Assembly (NCBI RefSeq): GCF_001824475.1
Contig: NZ_MHXN01000011.1
Span: 71,918-135,917 of the forward strand
Source: Phenylobacterium sp. RIFCSPHIGHO2_01_FULL_69_31
Lineage (GTDB): Bacteria > Pseudomonadota > Alphaproteobacteria > Caulobacterales > Caulobacteraceae
DNA length: 64,000 bases
Reading direction: 5' to 3'
The first letter of the stretch is position 1. Each line of letters begins with the position of its first letter. Both the position numbers and the translations under genes were made by a program. Below the pieces are notes generated by a model. That model did no database searches. It was not told the DNA's origin and saw only the letters and a program-made list of their open reading frames with translations. Positions 34,922 through 43,435 of the stretch are shown here, in pieces.

Positions 34922-36112
34922 CTAAACCCCCGACAGCGCGTGCCGGAGGGCGGCGGCGATGCGGCCGATCTCGGCGCTGGTGAGATCGATGGAGAAGGGC
35001 AGGCCGATCACGCGGCGGCCGAGGCGATCGGTGGCGTCGAGGGGCTCGCGCGGCAGGTCGGCGAAGGCGGGGCTCGCGTGGCAGCCCAGGCCCCACCAGC
35101 GGCGGGTGTCGACCCCCTGGGCGGCGAGGCTGGCCTCGACGGCGTCCGCCGCGTCCTGCGGCAACGTCACGCAGCAGACGCTGGTGATCCAGTCCGCGCC
35201 CCAGCCGGGCTGAAACTCGACCTGCGGCAGGCCGGTGAGGCCGATCCGCAGCATCTGGGCGGCGCGCAGGAAGCGCAGGCGGTCCGCCGGCCAGCCGTCG
35301 AGCGAGGCGAGGCCGACCGCCGCGGTGTACTCGGAGAGCTTGGCGTTGGTGGCGGGCAGAAGAGAGTCGCGGCTGCCGCGGAAGCCGAAAGTGGACAGCG
35401 CGCGGACCTTGGCCGCCAGATCGGCATCGTCGGTGGCGAGGAAGCCGCCTTCGCCCGCGCCGGCCACCTTGGTGGCGTGCAGGCTCACGACCAGGGGCAG
35501 GCGCGCGTCGTCGGCGGTGTCGAAACCGGCGGCGGCGTCCACGAGCACGGGGACGCCGGTCGTCTCACGGAAGGCGCGCCATGCGGCCAGGTCCAGCGGA
35601 CGGCCGAACGGCGAGACTGGGATGGCGCCCACCACGGGACCGGGCGCCTGGGAAAGCCGCGCCGCCAGCGCGGCCGGATCCAGGCTCCAGGTCTGTTCGT
35701 CCACGTCCACGAACCACGGCACGAGACCGGCCTGGAGGACGGCGTGCGCGGTCGCCACGAAGGTCCAGGCGGGCATGGCGACGAGGCCGCCCGCCGGCAG
35801 CTCCATGGCCATGAGCGTCAAGGCCAGGGCCTGGGTGCCGTTCGCCACCGTGATGACGCGCGTGCCCTCCGGAAAACGCTGGGACAGACGGTCTTCAAGC
35901 TCGGTCAGCAGGGGGCCGAAGTTGGAATACCAGCGGGCCTCGTCGATGCGCTGCAGATAGGGGAGGATGGTTTCGGCCAGAGGCAGGCGGGGACGCGCCA
36001 CCACCAGCCGCGCATCGGCCTCAGCATGCGTCCTGCGCAACGGCGCCTGGTTTACGGCCAAACCGGTCCCCTCCGGAAATACCGGCTCATGGGGCCACAG
36101 CACGGTTAACAC
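34922..36112 (-). CDS. DegT/DnrJ/EryC1/StrS-type sugar aminotransferase
   Basis: 396 residues. PLP-dependent transamination of a nucleotide keto-sugar. GTQALALTLMAMELPAGGLVAMPAWTFVATAHAVLQAG, DVDEQTWSLDP, and Schiff-base Lys215 in SLHATKVAGAGEGGFLATDD. The Lys context is that of generic sugar aminotransferases rather than PseC, so I do not call it pseC. GTG 36112 is the best start (AGGG 12 bases upstream); no in-frame ATG precedes the conserved region. 19 bp downstream of pseG, 79 bp upstream of the acyltransferase. Confidence 0.87.
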   Translation of the reverse strand: MLTVLWPHEPVFPEGTGLAVNQAPLRRTHAEADARLVVARPRLPLAETILPYLQRIDEARWYSNFGPLLTELEDRLSQRFPEGTRVITVANGTQALALTLMAMELPAGGLVAMPAWTFVATAHAVLQAGLVPWFVDVDEQTWSLDPAALAARLSQAPGPVVGAIPVSPFGRPLDLAAWRAFRETTGVPVLVDAAAGFDTADDARLPLVVSLHATKVAGAGEGGFLATDDADLAAKVRALSTFGFRGSRDSLLPATNAKLSEYTAAVGLASLDGWPADRLRFLRAAQMLRIGLTGLPQVEFQPGWGADWITSVCCVTLPQDAADAVEASLAAQGVDTRRWWGLGCHASPAFADLPREPLDATDRLGRRVIGLPFSIDLTSAEIGRIAAALRHALSGV

Positions 36113-36131
36113 GCTGTTAGAGGCCCTGCGG

Positions 36132-37151
36132 TCAGGCGTCGCGGGCGCCGATCAGGTTGAGGAAGGCTTCGGCGACGCGGCCGGCGCCCAGGCCGTCGCA
36201 GACGCCGGCGCTGTTGGCGGCCAGCTGGCGGCGCAGGTTCGCGTCGCGCAGGAGCCGCATCAGGTGGCGGTCGATTACCTGGTCGAAGTCGGCTTCGCCG
36301 GCGTCGGCCACGAGGGCGGCCTCCCGCTCGGCCATGGCGCGGGCGGCGCCCCGCTGGTTGTCGGCCAGCACCACCATCAGCGACGGCAGTCCAACCACGC
36401 AGCGCTCCCAGGTGGCCGATCCGGCCGCGCCGACGCCCAGGTCGGCCTCGGCGGTCAGGCGCGCCATGTGCGGGGTGTCGACATGCAGCATCAGGCGCGG
36501 GTCGCGGCGGGCGATCTTGGTCAGCGCGGGGAGGCTGGGCGCCGCGCCGCCCAGAACCACGTCCAGGCCGATGTCGTGGATGCGAGGCCGCAGCAGGTCG
36601 ACGACGCGGCCCGTGATCCCGCCGACATCGGTCAGGCCCATGGAGACGAGGATCCGCAGCACGGGCTCGCCTCTCCACGCGAGGGCCGGCTCGCGCACGG
36701 CGGCGAACTCGGGGCGGACCGGGGCGTAGACGGGGCCAAGGAGCAGGCGCGTGGCCTCGTCGGTCAGCCCCAGATAGTCGGCGGCTTTCCGCTCTGGGCC
36801 GGAGTCGAGAACGATGTCGGCGCCCAGCGGCCGGTCGGCCAGATCGTCGATCACCAGCACCGGGCGGCCGCGCGCCATGGCGCGGTGGTCCGGTTCGGCC
36901 AGGCCGTAGTGGTCGAAGACGATGGCGTCGAAGGCCTCCCGGGCCGCCGCGGCAGCCAGGTCGTCGCCCGCGATCCGCGGGACTTCGGGGGCGAAGGCTT
37001 CCAAGAGTTCGCCGGCCATCGGCGGCCCGAGGAAGACGCAGGCCGCGCCCTGGGCGGTGAGCGCCCGGGCCAGGGTCAGGGAGCGCATGACGTGTCCGCC
37101 GCCCACAGCTGGGCCGGCGTCGACGACGAAGAGAATGCGCGGTCCGGTCAT
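36132..37151 (-). CDS. pseG: UDP-2,4-diacetamido-2,4,6-trideoxy-beta-L-altropyranose hydrolase
   Basis: 339 residues. GT-B-like PseG. AGPAVGGGHVMRSLTLARAL holds the catalytic His20, and VLVIDDLADRPLGADIVLDSG and GLTDVGGITGRVVDLL are typical. GVGAAGSATWERCVVGLPSLMVVLADNQRGAA forms the UDP site. It removes UDP to release the sugar used by PseI. First gene of the minus-strand glycan operon, 139 bp downstream of the RTX gene and separated from it by a terminator hairpin. Confidence 0.88.
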   Translation of the reverse strand: MTGPRILFVVDAGPAVGGGHVMRSLTLARALTAQGAACVFLGPPMAGELLEAFAPEVPRIAGDDLAAAAAREAFDAIVFDHYGLAEPDHRAMARGRPVLVIDDLADRPLGADIVLDSGPERKAADYLGLTDEATRLLLGPVYAPVRPEFAAVREPALAWRGEPVLRILVSMGLTDVGGITGRVVDLLRPRIHDIGLDVVLGGAAPSLPALTKIARRDPRLMLHVDTPHMARLTAEADLGVGAAGSATWERCVVGLPSLMVVLADNQRGAARAMAEREAALVADAGEADFDQVIDRHLMRLLRDANLRRQLAANSAGVCDGLGAGRVAEAFLNLIGARDA

Positions 37152-37246
37152 GGCCTTGCCTCGCCCGGCAATGGGGCGACGTCGGGGCGGGGGAGCGCGG
37201 CGCCGATCATGGCCCCCGTGATGAGCCGATGCGGCCCAAAAGCAAA

Positions 37247-37268
37247 GGGCCGCCCCGAAGGGCGGCCC
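37247..37268 (-). terminator. intrinsic terminator of the RTX gene
   Basis: Perfect 9-bp stem GGGCCGCCC / GGGCGGCCC with tetraloop. Read on the minus strand it is followed by TTTGCTTTT, giving a good Rho-independent terminator 23 bp after the RTX stop. Confidence 0.75.
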
Positions 37269-37290
37269 AGGAACCCCGATGAGGGTTCGG

Positions 37291-39549
37291 TTAGATGAAG
37301 TTGGTTTCGGAGATGTCGGTCAGCGCCTTGCCGGTCAGCAGGATCGCATCGTCGGCCGTCCCGTCGGCGTTGCCATCGACGAAGACGACCACATCCGAGC
37401 CGACCAGGATGGAGACGTAGATGACCGTGTTGTCCATCGCCGTGTTGGCCAGGGCCAGCGCGGCGGCGAAGTCGGTCGCCGAGGTGATCTCGAGGTAGTT
37501 TGCCCCGGTGCCCGCGTCGTCGATGTCGATGAAGTCGGCCGCGGCCCAATCGGTGATGGTGTCGATCGAGCCCGAGCTCGCCACGCCGCTGTCGCTGGCG
37601 GCGAACACGAAGGTGTCCGCACCCGTGCCGCCGGTCATCACGTCGCGGAGCGCGCCACCCGTGATGGTGTCCGTGCCCGACCCGGCGGTGATGGTGTCGG
37701 TGCCCGCGCCGCCGCTGACGACGTTGGCGCCTTCGCCCGCACCGATGCTGTCATTGCCGGCCGCAGCGGTGATGGTGTCGTTGCCGCTGGTCGCCGTGAT
37801 GCTGTCGGAGCCGCCGCCGGTCGTGATGCTGTTCGCACCCGCGCCGCCGTCGACGATGTTGTCGTCGGAGCCGCCCCCGGTGATGGTGTCCGCGCCTTCG
37901 CCACCCTGGATGGCCGCGCGGCCGCCGAAGGTGATGATGTCGTCGCCGGTCCCGCCGTTGACCAGATCGACGCCGCCCGCGCTGGTGGTCGAGACGGAGA
38001 TCGTGTCGTTGCCGGCGCCGCCGTTGACGGAGTCGTTTCCGGTCCCGGTCGAGACGCTGTCCGCGCCGCCGCCGGTGGTGACGGTGTTGTTGCCGTCCCC
38101 TGCGTCGACCGTGTTGGCGCCTTCGCCGGCGCTCACGTTGTCGTTGCCGTCGCCGGTGGAGAGGCTGTCGGCGCCGGAGCCGGACGTCACGGAGTCGTTG
38201 CCCGTACCCGAGGCGAGGCTGTTGACGCCCTCGCCCAGCGCAATGGTCGCGTGCCCGCTGGTCGTCGAGACGGTGTCGTCGCCGGCGCCGGTGCTGATCG
38301 AGATCGCGGCCGTGGAGCCGGTGACGGTGTCGTTGCCTTCGCCGCCGACGACCGTGCCGCCGCCGCCGGTGACGGAGATCACATTGGCGCCCGCGCCGGC
38401 GTCTATGGAGTTGACGCCCGCGCCGCCGGCGATGGTGTCGTTGCCCGTACCGGTACTGATCGTGTCGTCGCCCGTGCCCGTGGTGACGCTGTCGGTCCCG
38501 GCGTCGGTGGTGACCCGGTTGGCGCCATCGCCGGCCGCCACGGTGTCGTTGCCGTCCCCGGTCGTGATCAGGTCTGCGTCGGTCCCGCTGACGATGCTGT
38601 CGTTGCCAGCGCCGGTGGTGATCGTGTTGTCGCCGTCGCCTGCGTTGATCGAGTTCGCACCCGCGCCGCCGTCGATCACGTCCGCGCCGCCGGTGCTCGC
38701 GAGGGTGTCGTCACCCGCGCCGAGCGAGATGTTGTTGGCGCCCGCGCCGCCGTCGACGGAGTCGTTTCCGTCACCCGCGTTGATGGTGTCGGCGCCGCCG
38801 CCGGCCGTGATCGTGTCGGCGCCGATACCGCCATCGAGCGAGTCAGCGCCGCCGTTGCCCGTGACGACGTCGTCGCCATCCTGACCGCCGAGCGTATCGG
38901 CGGCGGTGGAGCCGGCGATCGTGTCGTTGCCCAGGTTGCCGAGGACGTAGTCGCCGCCGCCCTGGTTGGCGTTGATGTTGTCGTTGCCTTGGCCGCCCAG
39001 CAGCAGGTCGAGGCCCGCGCCGCCGGTGATGGTGTCGTCGCCGAGATTGCCCTGGGCGAACTGCAGGACCGACGCGGTGGCGAAGCCGCCGACGTCGATG
39101 GTGTCGTTGTCGCGGCCGCCGTAGATGACGTCGTCGCCGCCTTCGCCCGACAGCGTGTCCTCACCCTGGTTGCCCTGGAGCACGTCGTTGCCGTCGCCGC
39201 CGCGGAGCGAATCGTCGCCGGTGCCGCCGTAGAGGCCGTCGGCGGCGGACCCGCCCTGCACCGTATCGTCGCCGGTCGTGCCCGCGTAGAGCAGCGAGCT
39301 GTCGGCGAAGATGGCGGCCGAGCCGCCCATGTTCGAGGTGGCGCGGAAGCCGCCCGGATCCGAGAATTGCAGCGTCTTGGTCGGCGCCGTCAGCACCACG
39401 TAGTCCGGCGTGTTGACGGTGAAGGGTACGAAGCTCACCGACACCTGCGCGGCCGTCACCGTCTGGTTGGTGAAGATCATCTGGTCGGTCGCGGAATTGA
39501 AGGACGCCGCCTGCGCAGCGGTCATTTCCTCAAAGAAGTAAGTCGCCAC
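37291..39549 (-). CDS. RTX (GGxGxDxxx) calcium-binding repeat protein, type I secreted
   Basis: 752 residues. A ~95-residue N-terminal domain (MATYFFEEMTAAQAASF...) precedes about 500 residues of tandem nonapeptide-like repeats (GGTGDDSLRGGDGNDVLQGNQGEDTLSG, later GAGNDSI/TGDGNDTV). The repeats form a calcium beta-roll. A C-terminal non-repeat domain (DTFVFAASDSG ... ITDWAAADFIDIDD ... LTDISETNFI) resembles the S-layer/RTX type I secretion region. No Sec signal peptide and very acidic. GTG 39549 is chosen because MATYxFExxTAAQA is the usual start of these Caulobacteraceae proteins; GTG 39603 would add 18 residues. Extracellular; possibly a glycosylation substrate of the adjacent operon. Confidence 0.87.
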   Translation of the reverse strand: MATYFFEEMTAAQAASFNSATDQMIFTNQTVTAAQVSVSFVPFTVNTPDYVVLTAPTKTLQFSDPGGFRATSNMGGSAAIFADSSLLYAGTTGDDTVQGGSAADGLYGGTGDDSLRGGDGNDVLQGNQGEDTLSGEGGDDVIYGGRDNDTIDVGGFATASVLQFAQGNLGDDTITGGAGLDLLLGGQGNDNINANQGGGDYVLGNLGNDTIAGSTAADTLGGQDGDDVVTGNGGADSLDGGIGADTITAGGGADTINAGDGNDSVDGGAGANNISLGAGDDTLASTGGADVIDGGAGANSINAGDGDNTITTGAGNDSIVSGTDADLITTGDGNDTVAAGDGANRVTTDAGTDSVTTGTGDDTISTGTGNDTIAGGAGVNSIDAGAGANVISVTGGGGTVVGGEGNDTVTGSTAAISISTGAGDDTVSTTSGHATIALGEGVNSLASGTGNDSVTSGSGADSLSTGDGNDNVSAGEGANTVDAGDGNNTVTTGGGADSVSTGTGNDSVNGGAGNDTISVSTTSAGGVDLVNGGTGDDIITFGGRAAIQGGEGADTITGGGSDDNIVDGGAGANSITTGGGSDSITATSGNDTITAAAGNDSIGAGEGANVVSGGAGTDTITAGSGTDTITGGALRDVMTGGTGADTFVFAASDSGVASSGSIDTITDWAAADFIDIDDAGTGANYLEITSATDFAAALALANTAMDNTVIYVSILVGSDVVVFVDGNADGTADDAILLTGKALTDISETNFI

Positions 39550-39678
39550 TGTGCGGCCCCCGTATACGAATCGGTTGGTGTCCCTTGCGGGCAGGCTATC
39601 CACAAATCCTTAGACAAAGTTACCGCAGGGCGCGAGCCGGGCGAGAAAACCTAGCCTAAAGTTGAGCCGGGGCCGGCG

Positions 39679-40647
39679 TCAGGCCGATCCGTCGTAACGG
39701 TGCAGCAGTTCGCGGGCGGCTCGATCGGTTTCTAGCAGGGGCGCATAAGGCGGCGCTGTCAACTCGCCGACAAAGGGACGTGCGATGTTCCGTCGCTGCA
39801 GTTCGGCGTGGAAGCGGGCGAGCTTGGCGCTGCGGCCGTCCATGGGAAGCACGAAGAGCGGCTTGCCGGTCGCCGCGGCGTCGGTGGCGAGGTTGGTGGA
39901 GTCCTCGGTGACCAGGATGGCGTCGGCGGCGGCCAGGAACGCGAAGTAGGGGTTCTCACCCGCCCCTTCCCAGATGATCCCCGGCAGATGGCGCAGGGCC
40001 GCGGTCATCGCCTGCTGCGCCGCGACCGGCGTTCGCCGGGTGAACGAGAGCAGCAGCGCGCCCCCGGCCCCCTCGACCGCGGAGGCGATCGCGGCGGACA
40101 GTGCGCGCGCCCGCGCCGGCGACAGGTCGTGGGCCTTGGACTTGCCGCCGACGATCACGGCTACGCGCGGGTGGGGCAGGGGCGCCAGCCGCTCCTGGAA
40201 CCGGGCGAGCTCCAGCCCGAGCTTCTCGGCGGTGATCCGGTTGGGCGCCCCCAGGATCGGAAAGACGTTGGGGCCGGCGAGGCCGTCGTGTTCCGGGGGA
40301 ACCACCAGGTCGAAGCTGGAGAGGGGCGCCTTGGGATCCTGGAGCTGCACGACGAAGGTGCGCCCTTCGCTCCATTTCAGCATGCGGGTGGAGAGCGGCA
40401 GCGTGGCCCGCCCGGCGGCGATCCATATGTCGGGATAGGGGGCGGCGATGGGGTCGCCGCTTTGCGCCCGGGGCGGAATCAGCCGCCAGGGCAGCCGGCC
40501 GAGACCGGCGCGCCAGCCGATCCGCTTGACCGCGATGTGCGCCGGCTTCAGGCGCGCGACCGCTTCGGCCAGGCCCAGGGCCTGGGCTTCGATGCCGGCG
40601 CGGCCGTCCGAGACGGCCCAAATCCTCAGGGGACGCGGGGCCGCCAT
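39679..40647 (-). CDS. ELM1-like (mitochondrial fission ELM1 family) protein
   Basis: 322 residues. IWAVSDGRAGIEAQALGLAEAV, VQLQDPKAPLSSFDLVVPPEHD, VIVGGKSKAHDL, FAFLAAADAILVTEDSTNLATDAAATGKPLFVLPM are hallmarks of the ELM1/DUF1022 family. It looks like a GT-B-type glycosyltransferase fold with GGKS and EDST nucleotide-sugar-like sites; the bacterial function is unknown. It lies 10 bp downstream of greA on the same strand and may be transcribed with it. Confidence 0.88.
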   Translation of the reverse strand: MAAPRPLRIWAVSDGRAGIEAQALGLAEAVARLKPAHIAVKRIGWRAGLGRLPWRLIPPRAQSGDPIAAPYPDIWIAAGRATLPLSTRMLKWSEGRTFVVQLQDPKAPLSSFDLVVPPEHDGLAGPNVFPILGAPNRITAEKLGLELARFQERLAPLPHPRVAVIVGGKSKAHDLSPARARALSAAIASAVEGAGGALLLSFTRRTPVAAQQAMTAALRHLPGIIWEGAGENPYFAFLAAADAILVTEDSTNLATDAAATGKPLFVLPMDGRSAKLARFHAELQRRNIARPFVGELTAPPYAPLLETDRAARELLHRYDGSA

Positions 40648-40657
40648 CGGGCGGGGG

Positions 40658-41131
40658 TCAGACCCACTCGACCTTGGTGATCTCGTAGGACTTGCCGCCG
40701 CCGGGGGTCATGACCTCCACGACGTCGCCCGTCTCCTTGCCGATGATCGCCCGCGCGATCGGCGAGGTGATCGAGACGCGGCCGCTCTTCACGTCGGCCT
40801 CGTGCTCGCCCACGATCTGGTAGCGGGCCTCCTCCTCGGTGTCCTCGTCGACCACCGAGACGGTGGCGCCGAACTTCACCTGGCTGCCCGACAGCTTGGA
40901 GACGTCGATCACCTGGGCCCGCGCCATGCGGTCTTCGATGTCGGCGATCTGGCCTTCGATCCAGCCCTGGCGCTCCTTGGCCGCGTGATACTCGGCGTTC
41001 TCGGAGAGATCGCCGTGCGCGCGCGCCTCGGCGATCGCCGCAATCACGGCGGGCCGCTCGATCGTCTTCAAACGCTTCAGTTCTTCGTCCAGGGCCTTGT
41101 AGCCCTCGACGGTCATCGGAACTTTTTCCAT
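40658..41131 (-). CDS. greA: transcription elongation factor GreA
   Basis: 157 residues, exact family length. The N-terminal coiled coil ([17 protein letters not shown] ... [44 protein letters not shown]) carries the DLSENAEY tip that reaches the RNA polymerase catalytic centre to stimulate transcript cleavage. The C-terminal FKBP-like domain ends with [23 protein letters not shown]. Upstream 41132-41350 (219 bp) holds its promoter region and the GST promoter. Confidence 0.97.
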   Translation of the reverse strand: MEKVPMTVEGYKALDEELKRLKTIERPAVIAAIAEARAHGDLSENAEYHAAKERQGWIEGQIADIEDRMARAQVIDVSKLSGSQVKFGATVSVVDEDTEEEARYQIVGEHEADVKSGRVSITSPIARAIIGKETGDVVEVMTPGGGKSYEITKVEWV

Positions 41132-41350
41132 CGTGACTCGAGGTTCGCCTTGGTGATCCCCACCCCGGCCGCGGGCGAATGCGACCCGGGGGCAAAGAAG
41201 CTAGGATTGTGCGCCGCAAAAATCAAGGGTGGGGCGGGAGAAGCCGCCTATCGGGGAGGCGCCCGTGATCGCCGACCCCCGCCGATCCGACCTGCGCCTC
41301 GCCAATCCGGGGCGTTCGCACTACCTGTGCCTGGACCTCAGGAGTGCGCC

Positions 41351-41986
41351 ATGGCCGCCAAGCGCGGGATCACCCTCTATCACTCGCCGGGCAGCCGGGC
41401 GTTCACCGCCTACTGGATGCTGGAGGAGATCGGCGTCGCCTTCGACGTCCGGACCGTGGACATCCGCAAGGGCGAGCAGAAGGCGGCGGCCTATCTGAAG
41501 CTCAACCCGGCCGGCAAGGTGCCGACCCTGACCGACGGTGAGGTAGTGGTGAGCGAGAACCCCGCCATCGCGATCTACCTGGCCGACCGCTATAGCTACG
41601 GGACCCTGGCGCCGCGGATCGAGGACAGGGACCGCGGGGCCTACCTGAAGTGGATGGTCTACGCGACGGCGGTCGTGGACCCGGTGGCCTCGCTGCACGC
41701 GCAGAAGATCGACCTGCCGGGTTCGGACGTGGGCTTCGGCGCATTCGACGACATGGTGCACGCGCTGACCACGACGCTGGCGTCGCGCAAATGGCTGCTG
41801 GGCGACCGGTTCAGCGCCGCCGACGTGGTGCTGGGCGGCACCGTCTCGCGGCTGTTCTACCAGAAGGTCCTGCCCGAGCACCCGGTGCTGGTGGAGTACA
41901 ACGCCCGCCTGACCCAGCGCGAGGCGTACCATCGGGCGGCCGACGCCACCTGGCCGGCGCACCTCTATCCGACCTTCCAGCACTGA
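41351..41986 (+). CDS. glutathione S-transferase family protein
   Basis: 211 residues. N-terminal thioredoxin fold (LYHSPGSRAFTAYWMLEEIGVAFDVRTVD, NPAGKVPTLTDGEVVVSENPAIAIYLADRY with the cis-Pro and glutathione-binding ES-like SEN) and an all-helical C-terminal domain (LLGDRFSAADVVLGGTV). Ser in SPGS is the likely catalytic residue, as in beta-class-like GSTs. ATG 41351 follows AGGAG. Substrate unknown. Convergent with the P-loop gene, 7 bp apart. Confidence 0.92.
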   Translation: MAAKRGITLYHSPGSRAFTAYWMLEEIGVAFDVRTVDIRKGEQKAAAYLKLNPAGKVPTLTDGEVVVSENPAIAIYLADRYSYGTLAPRIEDRDRGAYLKWMVYATAVVDPVASLHAQKIDLPGSDVGFGAFDDMVHALTTTLASRKWLLGDRFSAADVVLGGTVSRLFYQKVLPEHPVLVEYNARLTQREAYHRAADATWPAHLYPTFQH

Positions 41987-41993
41987 GGCCGGG

Positions 41994-42494
41994 TCAGGCG
42001 CTCTCGCTGACGATCGCGCCTGCGAGCTCGTCGGCATCGGGCGTCTCGAACACGCCTTCGATGAACTCGAAGTGCTCGGGCTTGACCTCGATGGCGAAGT
42101 TCTCGCCGCGGATGACGTTGCGCTCGGCCACGCGCGCACGCCGCACCTCGACCGGCGCCGTGACGAAATGGAACTGCAGGGGCAGGCCCGCCCCCTCGGC
42201 GATCTCCCGCACGCGGGCGCGGTCGTCCTTCCGCATCAGGCCGATGTCGAGGATCACGGGCACGCCCGTCGCCAGCACGCCGGCGGCGACCGACCAGATC
42301 TGGGCCTCGCACCGCTGCACCCGCTCGATCATCCACTCGTATTCGATGGGCTGCGGCATGTCCGGCGCGAAGAGCTGGGCCATCCATTCGTCCAGCACGA
42401 AGGCCACCGCCTTCTCCCGGCGCGCGAAGGCGTGGGCGTAGAGGGTCTTGCCGGCGCCTGAGGGGCCGAAGATCACATGCAGGGTCGCAGCCAT
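41994..42494 (-). CDS. P-loop ATPase/kinase-like protein
   Basis: 166 residues. Walker A GPSGAGKT at residues 9-16, AFVLDEWM as a possible catalytic acidic site, VPVILDIGLMRKDDRARVREIAEGAGL as Walker B/lid-like, FVTAPVEVRRARVAERN. The pattern is that of AAA_33-type small P-loop kinases (zeta/shikimate-kinase-like) phosphorylating a small molecule. Not assignable further. 73 bp divergent from the arsR gene at 42568. Confidence 0.85.
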   Translation of the reverse strand: MAATLHVIFGPSGAGKTLYAHAFARREKAVAFVLDEWMAQLFAPDMPQPIEYEWMIERVQRCEAQIWSVAAGVLATGVPVILDIGLMRKDDRARVREIAEGAGLPLQFHFVTAPVEVRRARVAERNVIRGENFAIEVKPEHFEFIEGVFETPDADELAGAIVSESA

Positions 42495-42567
42495 CCCGGC
42501 CGTCTAGCGGACCGCGGCCGAAAGGTCGACTTGACGCCCTTTATATAACCAAATAGCTATATAGCCC

Positions 42568-42906
42568 ATGAGTTATGAACAGCAGCTCGACGCCACGTTC
42601 GCGGCCCTGGCCGATCCGACCCGCCGGGCGATCCTGTCCCGGCTGGCGACGGGGGAGGCCTCCGTGCAGGAGCTGGCCGAACCCTTCGCCATGAGCCAGC
42701 CGGCGATCTCCAAGCACCTGAAGGTGCTGGAGCGGGCGGGCCTGATCCGCCGGGGTCGCGACGCCCAGCGCCGGCCGGCGCGGATCGAGGCGCGCGCCCT
42801 GCAGGAGGCGAACGGCTGGATCGAGCGCTATCGCGCGCTTTGGGAAGCCAACTACGCGCGCCTCGACGACCTGCTGGACGAGCTGAAGACCCAGAAGAAG
42901 GACTGA
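42568..42906 (+). CDS. ArsR-family transcriptional regulator (second SRPBCC-linked)
   Basis: 112 residues. Winged helix: LDATFAALADPTRRAILSRLATGEASVQELAEPFAMSQPAISKHLKVLERAGLIRRGRDAQRRPARIEARAL. No metal-binding cysteine motif. It is followed 3 bp later by an SRPBCC gene, the same pairing as at 13119-14017. The upstream 42539-42567 is very AT-rich (TATATAACC...TATATAG), likely the promoter/operator. Confidence 0.92.
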   Translation: MSYEQQLDATFAALADPTRRAILSRLATGEASVQELAEPFAMSQPAISKHLKVLERAGLIRRGRDAQRRPARIEARALQEANGWIERYRALWEANYARLDDLLDELKTQKKD

Positions 42907-42909
42907 CCG

Positions 42910-43392
42910 ATGCCCAAGCCTGTCGATGTCTCCACCCCCTCGGACCGGGAGATCCGCGTCGCCCGCGTGTTCGACGCGCCGGCCCGGCTGGTCTGGGACT
43001 GCCACGTGAAGCCCGAGCTGATCCGGCGATGGATGCTGGGACCGCCCGGCTGGTCGATGCCGGTCTGCGAGGTCGACCTGCGGGTCGGCGGCGCCTATCG
43101 CTACCGCTGGCGCAGCGACGAGGATGGGACGGAATTCGGCTCGAGCGGCGTGCACCGCGAGATCGTCCCCTTCGAGAGGATCGTCACCAGCGAGCGGATG
43201 GAAGGCTTCGACGGCGAGGCCATCAACACGCTTGTCTTCGAGGAGACCGGCCGCCGCACGACGGCGATCATGACCATGCTGTTCGAGTCCAAGGCGGCGC
43301 GCGACGGCGCCCTCGCGACCGGCATGAGCGACGGCATGGCCATGGGCTACGACCGGATGGACGACATCTTGTCCGAACTGGCGGCGGCCTGA
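42910..43392 (+). CDS. SRPBCC (AHSA1-like) domain protein 2
   Basis: 160 residues. IRVARVFDAPARLVWDCHVKPELIRRWMLGPPGWSMPVCEVDLRVGGAYRYRWRSDEDGTEFGSSGVHREIVPFERIVTSERM is a textbook AHSA1/SRPBCC domain; the C-terminal helix DGMAMGYDRMDDILSEL closes the ligand pocket. Co-transcribed with the preceding ArsR regulator. Ligand and role unknown. Confidence 0.92.
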   Translation: MPKPVDVSTPSDREIRVARVFDAPARLVWDCHVKPELIRRWMLGPPGWSMPVCEVDLRVGGAYRYRWRSDEDGTEFGSSGVHREIVPFERIVTSERMEGFDGEAINTLVFEETGRRTTAIMTMLFESKAARDGALATGMSDGMAMGYDRMDDILSELAAA

Positions 43393-43435
43393 CCGACGTT
43401 GGCGCGCTCTCGCTGAGGGCGCGCCAGACCGGGGC

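Noticed and set aside
34922..36112. Calling the DegT aminotransferase PseC
   Set aside because: The Lys215 context (HATKVAGAGEGG) is that of general sugar aminotransferases; nothing points specifically to PseC.
36105..36119. CtrA-like TTAA-N7-TTAG near the DegT gene start
   Set aside because: One mismatch from TTAA-N7-TTAA; such near-sites are expected by chance and it overlaps the start codon.
37279..39654. Long plus-strand open frames opposite the RTX gene
   Set aside because: They mirror the repeat DNA of the RTX gene and encode low-complexity Val/Ala/Pro or Arg/Gly repeats with no domain.
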